DNA from: Oscillospiraceae bacterium
GTDB taxonomy: Bacteria > Bacillota > Clostridia > Oscillospirales > JAAYXM01
Reading direction: 5' to 3'
Assembly (NCBI GenBank): GCA_015068085.1
Contig: SVLF01000007.1
Location: 1-64,000, forward strand
DNA length: 64,000 nucleotides
Below the pieces are notes generated by a model. That model made no database searches, had not been told where the DNA came from, and saw only the letters and a list, made by a program, of their open reading frames with translations. The translations under genes and the position numbers were made by a program. Shown piece by piece: positions 30,827 through 39,262 of the stretch; positions within the stretch are counted from its first letter, which is position 1, and the number at the start of each line of letters is the position of its first letter.

Positions 30827-31049
30827 ACCACATACAACAATTTAATATCAATGACAAGATATTTCTACAAATATCTCTATTTGTGTTACACATTTATATG
30901 ATGTTACACGGCAATATTAAGTTTGTTAAAAACGCAGGCTGAAATATGTTTTGTCGTGTGATATTCATATTAGATTGTTGTGTGTGGTAACCAGTAATCA
31001 AGCCGCGTTTTTGATGCGTGGTGCAGATTTCTGTTGCCACGCATTTTTT
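30827..31049 (+). ncRNA. candidate structured RNA with long closing stem, pseudoknot and terminator
   Basis: 25-nt closing helix 30827-30851/30964-30988 (24 pairs incl. 2 G-U), hairpin 30857-30876, stem 30906-30914/30951-30959, pseudoknot 30928-30940/31001-31012, terminator 31014-31049. Confidence 0.65.
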
Positions 31050-31119
31050 ATTTGCGTGAGACTTTAGAAAGGAGTTCTTTATTCTTAATTTTAATAATCA
31101 TATTGAAAGGTGGCTTGAC

Positions 31120-31266
31120 ATGAAAACAATTAAATTTAAAGAAAGCGATAAAGACTTGATTCAAAGAATCAAAGAATATCAAAATGCACATGGCTTATCA
31201 TCGTTTGTGGCAGCAGTTCGCAAACTATGTGCAGATGCCCTTGCAATAGAGAAAATAAGACATTAA
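31120..31266 (+). CDS. small ribbon-helix-helix-like protein (48 aa)
   Basis: MKTIKFKESDKDLIQRIKEYQNAHGLSSFVAAVRKLCADALAIEKIRH; SD gaaaggtgg; not in the ORF track because of length. Confidence 0.6.
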   Translation: MKTIKFKESDKDLIQRIKEYQNAHGLSSFVAAVRKLCADALAIEKIRH

Positions 31267-31281
31267 AAGGAGAAATATCAA

Positions 31282-32640
31282 ATGAAAAAGAAAATTATAT
31301 CACTTACCCTTAGTGTTGCTATGTTTTTGAGTGTGTTCCCAACAACATTTGCAACGGGAGGCAGTCTCACAAATTTCAAGAAGAAAAACACATATGTTCC
31401 AGGTCAGTTTTCTGACGTTGCTCCTGGTGCATGGTATGAAAATACAGTGGCTTCTGCTTACGAAACCGGACTGATCAAGGGCTCATCCGAAACGAGCTTT
31501 AACCCAAATGGGAACATAACAATGGCAGAATCGCTCGCTTTGGCTTCCAGAATTCATAATATATATAACGGCGGAAGTGGTGAGTTTACCCAAGGATCAC
31601 CATGGTATAAGGTTTACGTTGATTATGTAGTGAAAAACGATATATATGAATTGGCATCACAGCATTCCCATTCACAGTTAAATGCAAATTGGTCGCGTGA
31701 AAATTTTATTAGATGTTTATCAAAAGCAATTCCTGAAGAAGAATTGAACGAAATTAACAGCATTCCGGATGGTTCTATTCCTGATGTTTTTTGGAAAAAT
31801 GATGAAATTTATTCTCTTTATAGAGCAGGAATCATTACCGGTAATGATGAAAAAGGAACGTTCAATGCAAATTCCCCAATCAAGCGCTGTGAAGTAGCAA
31901 CAATTGTTGCGCGGTTGATAGACAAATCGAAGAGAGTAAAGTTTTCCTTGTCCGGTGGTCTTGTGATGCCTGACTCTATCACAATAGAAGAACAAAAAGA
32001 CGCCATTAACATAGGTAACAGAATATATTTGCATGCAACCGTATTACCGGACACTTTACGCACTAACAAGACTTTGGTATGGTCATCCGATAATCCAACG
32101 GTTGCCTCAGTAGATGACGATGGGGATGTAACAGGGTTGACACCTGGAGAAGCAAACATAACCGCGACAACGGTAAACGGACTTTCTTATACAGTACGCG
32201 TTAAGGTAATGGATCTCCGTCCGAAATTTACATATGATTCAGTAAAAGAATTAGCCATAGCATGTTCCGAAGCAGGCGATGCTGGTATCCGAATGTCCAA
32301 CTATCTCTCAGCAGCACTGGATGATCTGCTCGACAGAGAAAACATCTATTTGCGTTATTCTATGATAAAGAAAGAAGCGGAGAGTGTATCATGGGATTTG
32401 ACAACAGCTATCAAAATACTCAAAAAACACGTCCCGGTAAAATTAACAGACGGTAGCACATTGTTGGAGCTGGCTGAAAAGGCTCTTTCAGCCAATGAAA
32501 AAATAATAGCATTAGAAATGACTGAGGACACAGCTATTGAACGTTCTATAGAACTTTACGATTTGGTTAGCGACTATCTTATCCATACTTCAGCTATCAT
32601 AGGCATCGTCGCGGATATGTCAGCCAATGTTGTCAAATAG
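31282..32640 (+). CDS. secreted SLH-domain and Big2 Ig-like protein
   Basis: signal peptide, FSDVAPGAWYENTVASAYETGLIKGSSETSFNPNGNITMAE SLH repeats, WSSDNPTVASVDDDGDVTGLTPGEANITAT Big2. Confidence 0.85.
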   Translation: MKKKIISLTLSVAMFLSVFPTTFATGGSLTNFKKKNTYVPGQFSDVAPGAWYENTVASAYETGLIKGSSETSFNPNGNITMAESLALASRIHNIYNGGSGEFTQGSPWYKVYVDYVVKNDIYELASQHSHSQLNANWSRENFIRCLSKAIPEEELNEINSIPDGSIPDVFWKNDEIYSLYRAGIITGNDEKGTFNANSPIKRCEVATIVARLIDKSKRVKFSLSGGLVMPDSITIEEQKDAINIGNRIYLHATVLPDTLRTNKTLVWSSDNPTVASVDDDGDVTGLTPGEANITATTVNGLSYTVRVKVMDLRPKFTYDSVKELAIACSEAGDAGIRMSNYLSAALDDLLDRENIYLRYSMIKKEAESVSWDLTTAIKILKKHVPVKLTDGSTLLELAEKALSANEKIIALEMTEDTAIERSIELYDLVSDYLIHTSAIIGIVADMSANVVK

Positions 32641-32698
32641 TCATTTCAAACCAAAAAGCAATCAAATCATATGGGTCAGACAAAATGTCTGACCTTTT

Positions 32699-33259
32699 TC
32701 ATTTTCTCGCCCTGACCAACGTACTTTTACTGATGCCGGTCATTTCAGTTACTTGTTTGTATGTCTTGCCTTGTTCCAATAGTGAAAGCGCAAGTTGCAG
32801 TTGTTGCGGTGTGTATTTCTTCGGTCTGCCTTCTCTGAAATTTGCATCTTGTCGTGCGAGCATCTTTCCGGTTTGCGTGCGCTCGACAATCATTCCTCTT
32901 TCATACTCAGCAAACGCGAGCATAACAGTCAGTATCAGATTTCCGGTGAGCGTATTTTCAATCAGTCCCATATTCAGAATGTGAACTCTTATGTTCCGTT
33001 CAAACAGTTCGCGCACTGTCTGAACCCCTTCTATTGCGGTTCGCGCAAATCTGTCGAGCTTGCTGACAACCAATGTATCACCCTCTTGGAGTTGTTCCAA
33101 CAGAGAAAGAAACGCAGGTCGTTCCATCGTCTTTCCGGTAAATGCTTCTTTGATTATCTTTTGACATCCGTATTTTTCAAGTGCGGCAACCTGCTCTTCA
33201 AGGCTGTTGCCGTCGCGCCCTTGTGCGGTTGTCGACACACGTGCATATCCGTAAATCAT
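32699..33259 (-). CDS. serine recombinase (resolvase/invertase)
   Basis: [34 protein letters not shown]-terminal [17 protein letters not shown]. Confidence 0.93.
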   Translation of the reverse strand: MIYGYARVSTTAQGRDGNSLEEQVAALEKYGCQKIIKEAFTGKTMERPAFLSLLEQLQEGDTLVVSKLDRFARTAIEGVQTVRELFERNIRVHILNMGLIENTLTGNLILTVMLAFAEYERGMIVERTQTGKMLARQDANFREGRPKKYTPQQLQLALSLLEQGKTYKQVTEMTGISKSTLVRARK

Positions 33260-33398
33260 ATCAATTTTCTCCTTTACTTTTGGTTCTAAGTTATGACACC
33301 GCGCAAACCCGCATATTTTCAGCATTAGAAAAACGGTGTCATAACTTTTGAGTTTTGGAACGCGACAGTTTTTTTCTGCCGCGCTCCTTTTCTATCAA

Positions 33399-34058
33399 CT
33401 AATCCAAATGAGCAAGAATTAGTTGTTCATCGCAATCCATACATTTGATTCTGACTTCCTTTGTCGCTCTGACACTCATTCCGCAACAAGGACAAACGTA
33501 TTTTCTCGTGCTACTCTTCTTTCGTGGTGTTTGTCCGTTGTCTGAATTGCCGTTGTGCGTTCCGCTTCCACCAATCTGTGGTGCGTAAAAATCGTTTCGG
33601 CAAATTCTTATCTCAGGCAATTCTTTTTCCATACAGAACTCAAGCAACTCATCGCTCGGTGAAGTTCTCGACCATCCGTAGGTGTCGTGATGCGTGACCG
33701 CAAGACCGCACTCCTCAGCTTTTATTTTAAACTTTCGATTGTGGTATGTATTTCCTCTGCTACAATCTTTTATGTTGTTGATATCATTGTAGTAATGTAT
33801 CATTTCGTGCAAGAGAGTTGCAACAATTTCTTCTATTGGTCTGGAAAGCGTTCCTGCACCGAGGTTAATTTCTCTGACACCCTTTTCGTTGTCCAAACTC
33901 CAAGCATCATAAAGTGTGTAATGTCCGTATGCTTTCGGAGTTGACTGAATTGTTATCACCGGTCTTGAAAGTGCACTTTCAAAATATCGCTCATTCAAAA
34001 GCTGAAATATTGAATTGAGGTATCCTGCTACGCGATTATAGGTTGTCATTTCTTTCAT
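33399..34058 (-). CDS. SprT-like zinc metalloprotease family protein
   Basis: LLHEMIHYYND (HExxH), C-terminal CxxC zinc ribbon YVCPCCGMSVRATKEVRIKCMDCDEQL. Confidence 0.82.
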   Translation of the reverse strand: MKEMTTYNRVAGYLNSIFQLLNERYFESALSRPVITIQSTPKAYGHYTLYDAWSLDNEKGVREINLGAGTLSRPIEEIVATLLHEMIHYYNDINNIKDCSRGNTYHNRKFKIKAEECGLAVTHHDTYGWSRTSPSDELLEFCMEKELPEIRICRNDFYAPQIGGSGTHNGNSDNGQTPRKKSSTRKYVCPCCGMSVRATKEVRIKCMDCDEQLILAHLD

Positions 34059-34186
34059 AATTTTCACTCCCTTTACTTGATTTTTAGGAGTGAACATTTT
34101 ATAATTATTAATGTCCACTCCCTTTTCTCGGTTGTGGTCAACTCTTCGTCTGTGGCTTTGGTCGGCATTCAGATGAAGAGTTTTTC

Positions 34187-34462
34187 TTATGCGATGGAAA
34201 ACCTGCGACTTGCGGATTGTTTGATGAAGTTCTTGTATACATCCGGCATCTCCTTTTTGAAAGCTGTCGTGTCGAACCTCTGTGTCAGAACACTTGTCCA
34301 TCTTACGATGTAAGTTCCGACTTCAAGTTCTTCAACATCAAGGTCTGCCATCTCAGCCTTGATGCTGTCGCGAAGTGTATCAGCTTCTGCTTTTGCTTCT
34401 TCCATAAGTGCTTCCCACTCGTTAAGTGCCTCGATCTTTGCTACCAATTCGTTCTTGCTCAT
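34187..34462 (-). CDS. hypothetical mobile-element protein
   Basis: 91-aa ORF with SD, MSKNELVAKIEALNEWEALMEEAKAEADTLRDSIKAEM. Confidence 0.65.
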   Translation of the reverse strand: MSKNELVAKIEALNEWEALMEEAKAEADTLRDSIKAEMADLDVEELEVGTYIVRWTSVLTQRFDTTAFKKEMPDVYKNFIKQSASRRFSIA

Positions 34463-34602
34463 TTTTCATTTCTCCTTTAAATTTTTTGAGATGTTGTGTT
34501 TCATCTCTTAACTGTATTTATTATACTACGAAATTCGTAATTTGTCAATACGTTTTTCGTAATTTCTTTTACGAATTTCAAAATTATTTTTCGGATTGCG
34601 TA

Positions 34603-34631
34603 TTGAAATACTACGAAATACGTGATATAAT
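34603..34631 (+). promoter_or_regulatory. promoter of XRE gene with operator in spacer
   Basis: TTGAAA-N17-TATAAT; spacer contains tacgaaatacgt. Confidence 0.75.
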
Positions 34632-34655
34632 ACCAGTAGAAGGAGTTGATAAGCA

Positions 34656-34868
34656 ATGATTAAATTTAAGGTGAAGGTTATGCTTGCAATGCGCAACATG
34701 ACGCAAAAGGATCTTGCAGAAAAAACAGGTATCAGACCGCCAACAATTTCCGCAATCTGCACCGGAGCAGTGAAGCATCTTCCAATAGACGTATTGGATA
34801 AAATTTGTGCGGTTCTTGAATGTCAACCCGCAGATTTGATGGAGTATAGGGAATCCGCAAATGATTAA
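34656..34868 (+). CDS. XRE/Cro-family regulator
   Basis: MLAMRNMTQKDLAEKTGIRPPTISAICTGAVKHLPIDVLDKICAVLECQPADLMEY. Confidence 0.88.
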   Translation: MIKFKVKVMLAMRNMTQKDLAEKTGIRPPTISAICTGAVKHLPIDVLDKICAVLECQPADLMEYRESAND

Positions 34869-34998
34869 ATTTAAGACGTGGCGGGGGAGTATATTGCGGG
34901 AGAAAATTTTCTCACTTGCGAATTTTGTTTATACCACGCCTATCTCCTCACCAAATCGTATTTAAATTTCAAAAAACGACCGTCAGCGAAAATAAAAA

Positions 34999-35042
34999 AA
35001 TGCGGCAACAGCTTACGTTTTTATAAGCTATTGCCGCATTTC
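34999..35042. terminator. terminator hairpin
   Basis: aatgcggcaacagctta..taagctattgccgcatt. Confidence 0.6.
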
Positions 35043-35085
35043 ATATTTTGAGATTTTGCAATATTTTATCAACTGCGTTTTGAAT

Positions 35086-35253
35086 CTACTTTTCCAGTTC
35101 TTGCTCTTGGTTCTTAGATAACACAACCTTTGCATCTTCATCTGAACCTTTCTTTAGCATTGATTTTCTTTTTGATTGAAGTATTTCTTCGGGAGTGTAG
35201 CTGTCAAGATACATCGTTGGGTAGTAATCCGGAATTCTTTTATTTGACACCAT
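35086..35253 (-). CDS. small hypothetical protein
   Basis: MVSNKRIPDYYPTMYLDSYTPEEILQSKRK; good SD upstream; longer ORF start runs into palindromic DNA. Confidence 0.5.
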   Translation of the reverse strand: MVSNKRIPDYYPTMYLDSYTPEEILQSKRKSMLKKGSDEDAKVVLSKNQEQELEK

Positions 35254-35476
35254 TTTTCTTTTCTCCTTTTCTTCTGGATTATCGCTCGAATTGTGCTTTG
35301 CACAATTCCGAGCGGTTCGTTTCAGTTCAAATGTGCGCGAGCGCACTTTGAACGAACCGAACTTTTCTTCCATTGATTATTGAAATTTCTTATAAGTGGA
35401 TTAACTTAAATTGAAAAACAGTTAAATTTTGTCCTATATATAAAATATATATTTATTCTGGACAAAATTTAACTGT

Positions 35477-36061
35477 TTACTTTTTTCCTTTATAATTCCA
35501 CCAAGCATTTGGGGTTATGTAATGACCGATTGTTCTGATTTCGCCGTCCGCACGTCTTTTCCTTTCTATATTTCTATCGATCACTTCAAAATCTTCTATT
35601 AAAACTTTTTTAGCTCTTCCTATTACTTTTTCACTAATTCCGCCCAAATCTACTGATATCTGATAATTTGTGGTCAATTCATCCCAACGATGTTGAATTG
35701 ACCACAAATAAACTTTCAAAACCACTTCCCAAGAAACATTAGCTGCTGAATATCTATGATTTTTCAAATCATCTATTGCTCTTGGATCAATTCTGATTTC
35801 AGTCTCCTGTGGTATGATTTTTATGCAATATTTTTGCTCACTGTTTAAACATTCACAAAAGCCGTTCTTTGTTATCTCTTCAATTGCTTTCTTTAGTCTA
35901 TGTCTCGTTTGAGTTTGTGGAGCAAGCGATAAACTTCGACATAAGTCGGTCAAATTGCCTTCAAAACCATTTTGTTCCGCAATTATCGCCAAAACTCCGA
36001 ATTCACTTTTCTCGAGCGGGAGCCACTCTTTGTAACAGCTTACTTTTTCAACTTTCATCAC
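35477..36061 (-). CDS. hypothetical protein, possibly winged-helix/replication-associated
   Basis: 194-aa ORF, N-terminal wHTH-like LSLAPQTQTRHRLKKAIEEITKNGFCE. Confidence 0.5.
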   Translation of the reverse strand: MMKVEKVSCYKEWLPLEKSEFGVLAIIAEQNGFEGNLTDLCRSLSLAPQTQTRHRLKKAIEEITKNGFCECLNSEQKYCIKIIPQETEIRIDPRAIDDLKNHRYSAANVSWEVVLKVYLWSIQHRWDELTTNYQISVDLGGISEKVIGRAKKVLIEDFEVIDRNIERKRRADGEIRTIGHYITPNAWWNYKGKK

Positions 36062-36073
36062 AATGCTCTCCTT

Positions 36074-36532
36074 TTATGCTATTTTTACATCTTTAATCAG
36101 AGCGGGAGCAGAGTCAACATCTTTCTTTTCTTCCTCTTGGATTTTTACTCCGATTTCCGCAAACTTTTTGATTTCGGGAAACTTCTCAATAAACCACTTC
36201 TTGATTACCGGATATCTATACTGCAACGCCTGACATTTGGAAATTTGAATCATTCCAGAAAGTTCCTCTGCTATACTTTCTTTTTCTTTTGGAGATAAAC
36301 TCTTGTTTGTTGAGATGTAATCATACATATACTCATACGTTAAGCCGCGATAGGTGTTCTTCTTATGATTCTTCTTTATTGTTCTAAGAACAACAGAATA
36401 CTCCGGATAATCTTTTCGCACCTGCTGGAGATGCGCATATTCTGGACTCATCGTATTTTCTGCTCTCTTGGCAAAAGTTCTGTCCATTACAATCTTTCTT
36501 GCCGCATGGGAAATCTTTAAAGTATTCATTTC
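36074..36532 (-). CDS. hypothetical protein, paralog A
   Basis: shares DYPE-x-V, YxGLTYxYM-x-YI, KxWFxxKFPE with the neighbouring ORF; start approximate. Confidence 0.6.
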   Translation of the reverse strand, partial: EMNTLKISHAARKIVMDRTFAKRAENTMSPEYAHLQQVRKDYPEYSVVLRTIKKNHKKNTYRGLTYEYMYDYISTNKSLSPKEKESIAEELSGMIQISKCQALQYRYPVIKKWFIEKFPEIKKFAEIGVKIQEEEKKDVDSAPALIKDVKIA

Positions 36533-36542
36533 AACTACCTCC

Positions 36543-36938
36543 TTATGCACTCTGCTCAACAAGATTGTTTTCTATCATCTGACGCGGCGTCTTAACTTCA
36601 GGGAACTTCGCCAAGAACCACTCTTTTACTTCGAAGTAAGAAGCTGTTTCAAAACTTTCACTTTCAGTCTTACCGATAAGTTCATAGTAGAACTTGAGTG
36701 CTTCTTCATTATTTCTTCTCTGAATGTACTTTTCCATATAAGAGTATGTGAGACCTTTGTACTCAGCTTTTCTCTTGGTTTTCTTTACTTCTCTGACCTT
36801 AACTTCAAATTCCGGATAATCAGAACGAATTTTCTTTATCGCCTCATAAATGTCCGAACCGTAAACTCTTGCTTTCTTTGCCTCTGCCTTTGTGATCTCA
36901 ATTACCTTCAATTCAAAATTTGCAAACATTGTAGTCAT
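36543..36938 (-). CDS. hypothetical protein, paralog B
   Basis: see paralog A. Confidence 0.65.
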   Translation of the reverse strand: MTTMFANFELKVIEITKAEAKKARVYGSDIYEAIKKIRSDYPEFEVKVREVKKTKRKAEYKGLTYSYMEKYIQRRNNEEALKFYYELIGKTESESFETASYFEVKEWFLAKFPEVKTPRQMIENNLVEQSA

Positions 36939-37412
36939 TTCCTTTCATAATTAAATTTGATTTTTTATTGTTTATGATTTTCTTTTTATTTAAGTTTTCT
37001 GCGTTAGACTGTTACCTACGATGTGTCAACTTTCATTTTTTCTTTTCTCCTTTCCGCAAGTTTTTTTGTCTCGTCCCTTGCTTTGTGAATATAGTATACC
37101 AAATACAAAACAAAAACCAGTCGTTTTAATGGTAAGTTTATAAAAAGTTACAATAAAAAAACTGCAAGCTTTTTTGCCCACAGTTTCAGTACATATTCAA
37201 AGTTGTATCAGACTTGTTTGCTACTGGAATAAACGTTGAAGATTAGATGTATAAAAGTTGATTAAAAGATGTTATTGTGTTATAATGTTTTTAGCAATCA
37301 GTTCAAGCAGTTTATATAAGCAATGAATCAAGAGGTTTTGAAACGGGAGTTGCCTGAGAGCGCTTGCTTGCGGGGAACTCGACAGAGTTCACCGGAGCCG
37401 ATAGTTCGGCTC

Positions 37413-37462
37413 AATGGCATTCAAGAGGTCATGGGTTCGATCCCCACCGTCTCCACCAAACA
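37413..37462. repeat. right att repeat (tRNA-Ala 3' part)
   Basis: 50 bp identical to 26378-26427. Confidence 0.95.
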
Positions 37463-37472
37463 GAAAACGTAC

Positions 37473-37597
37473 CATCCGTAAGGTTGGTACGTTTTTTGTT
37501 TTGGTGTTACGCGAGACGGTGAGGGATCGAACAGGACGGCGCTCCGCAGAGCGCAAAAAGGGTGCCGGTGGCACGCTTTTTAGTCCGCGGGTAGATC
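37473..37597. repeat. 125-bp direct repeat copy 1
   Basis: matches 37629-37753 with 2 mismatches seen by eye. Confidence 0.9.
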
Positions 37598-37628
37598 CCC
37601 AATGTAAGTTTACGAAGAACGCAAATGG

Positions 37629-37753
37629 CATCCGTAAGGTTGGTACGTTTTTTGTTTTGATGTTACGCGAGACGGTGAGGGAGCGAACAGGACGGCGCTC
37701 CGCAGAGCGCAAAAAGGGTGCCGGTGGCACGCTTTTTAGTCCGCGGGTAGATC
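37629..37753. repeat. 125-bp direct repeat copy 2
   Basis: matches 37473-37597. Confidence 0.9.
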
Positions 37754-37760
37754 TCCTGTG

Positions 37761-38699
37761 TTAAAACAGCTTATCATTGATCATATATATAGGCTTTGCC
37801 ATTTTACCTGTGGTATCTAAATTATATTTAGATTCAAAATATTTTATTATCTCTTCTTCGGATGGGAATTCTATCCATTGATATGGTTCCTGGAACGCTA
37901 ATTTTTCCAAAAGATATACAGAACCATCTTTTTCATATATCACTCCTGCATGATCCAGAAACAGAAACGGATCAGATTCATCTACGGTATTGTGCACAAC
38001 AAGACCGATAAATTTTAATTTGGAATTTTTAAATTGAATTCCTCTCTCCTTAAGAGCTTGCTCCAAAACCTTTTTTTGAACCTCTTTATCAGTTGATAAG
38101 CTTGTAGGTATTGGTGCATAAAAGTTTTCAAATGCCTTTAAATTTTCATCTGTCATATATTTAGCGGGCATCATTTCAAACGAATTACTGTCAAAAGCCA
38201 ATGTCCACATGGATGTTTTTTCAAAATCAGTGTTGTTTATCAGGATATCATCTCTCAACAATGTAAACACTGCCATTCTGCAACAAACACCAACAAAATC
38301 AGGATATTTTTGCTCCCATACGTCGTTTATCTCATAAGGGTCGTAATTCACTTTATCCAAAGTGTTCCAACCCTTCAAAACCGATTCGGGCGCAGTTTCA
38401 TTGTATATATTAACGTAGTTAATACAATCTTTAATATATGATTCTTTTATTCCTGCTTTTTCCAAATCCTTGCTAAGCTCTGATTGATCTTCTTCAGAAA
38501 TCAAGTTACTGAATTTCACCTCGGGATTTACATAGGGATCTGTTATCCCACTGGATCTCAGATCTTTCGCATATCCGCTTTGGTTTTTATCAGGACTGTT
38601 CTCCCCCAAATTATCTGAACAAGCAGAAAATAATGCTGTCACCATAACTGATATTAAAAATACACTCAAAATTCTTTCAGCACTTTTTAAAACCTTCAT
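37761..38699 (-). CDS. putative lipoprotein (DUF4300-like, tentative)
   Basis: lipobox VTALFSAC; start placed at MKVLKSAERILSV. Confidence 0.6.
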   Translation of the reverse strand: MKVLKSAERILSVFLISVMVTALFSACSDNLGENSPDKNQSGYAKDLRSSGITDPYVNPEVKFSNLISEEDQSELSKDLEKAGIKESYIKDCINYVNIYNETAPESVLKGWNTLDKVNYDPYEINDVWEQKYPDFVGVCCRMAVFTLLRDDILINNTDFEKTSMWTLAFDSNSFEMMPAKYMTDENLKAFENFYAPIPTSLSTDKEVQKKVLEQALKERGIQFKNSKLKFIGLVVHNTVDESDPFLFLDHAGVIYEKDGSVYLLEKLAFQEPYQWIEFPSEEEIIKYFESKYNLDTTGKMAKPIYMINDKLF

Positions 38700-39262
38700 T
38701 TTTGTAACCATTCCTTTCATTGTGTTAAAGACACAAAACAACATGTAATAAAATCAAAATGCACTGCATTTTGTACCATACCTCTTCACTCTTAACTTTT
38801 CCCTCTTACCTGTCTGAATTTATTCAGACTTATTCTCCTTATTTCAATATTTATTACTATGGTTAAAACTTATGCGGTTCTTTCGAAAAATTTGTCGATA
38901 TGCAAACTAAAGTTTGCCCGATATTTTTACTATCGTAAAATCAATATGTTTTCCCTTCGGTCAAACTCGATATGATATAAATCTCGTTGCCGCAAGGCAA
39001 CATATCGAGTGCGAAGCACATATCGAGTCATTTTTGACATATCGAAAATCGAGGTACGAGATTTATATCGACGAATTCAACTTTGTTGAATTCATTATAC
39101 CATGTTTTCTTCCCATTTTCAATGGATCTTCAAAAACGGTAAATCCTTCATTTAAAAATTTTATTTTTGTTTTTTGCATAATCACCTCATTCCCGCGCAA
39201 AATATATGTACATCATCACGAAGAGATTTCGTGCTGATACAATTTTTAAGAGGTGAATTAAA

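Noticed and set aside
30827-31049. Retron msr/msd or DGR template
   Set aside because: Long a1/a2-like repeats suggested it, but no reverse transcriptase ORF is present within the element
37389-37730. ORF with ..GGDGGDRTHDLLNAIEPN and internal repeats
   Set aside because: It reads antisense through the tRNA-Ala 3' repeat and the 125-bp repeats; a recognised artefact type, not a protein
38885-39105. CRISPR array
   Set aside because: Repeats are short hairpins with irregular spacing, no fixed-length spacers, no cas genes in the window
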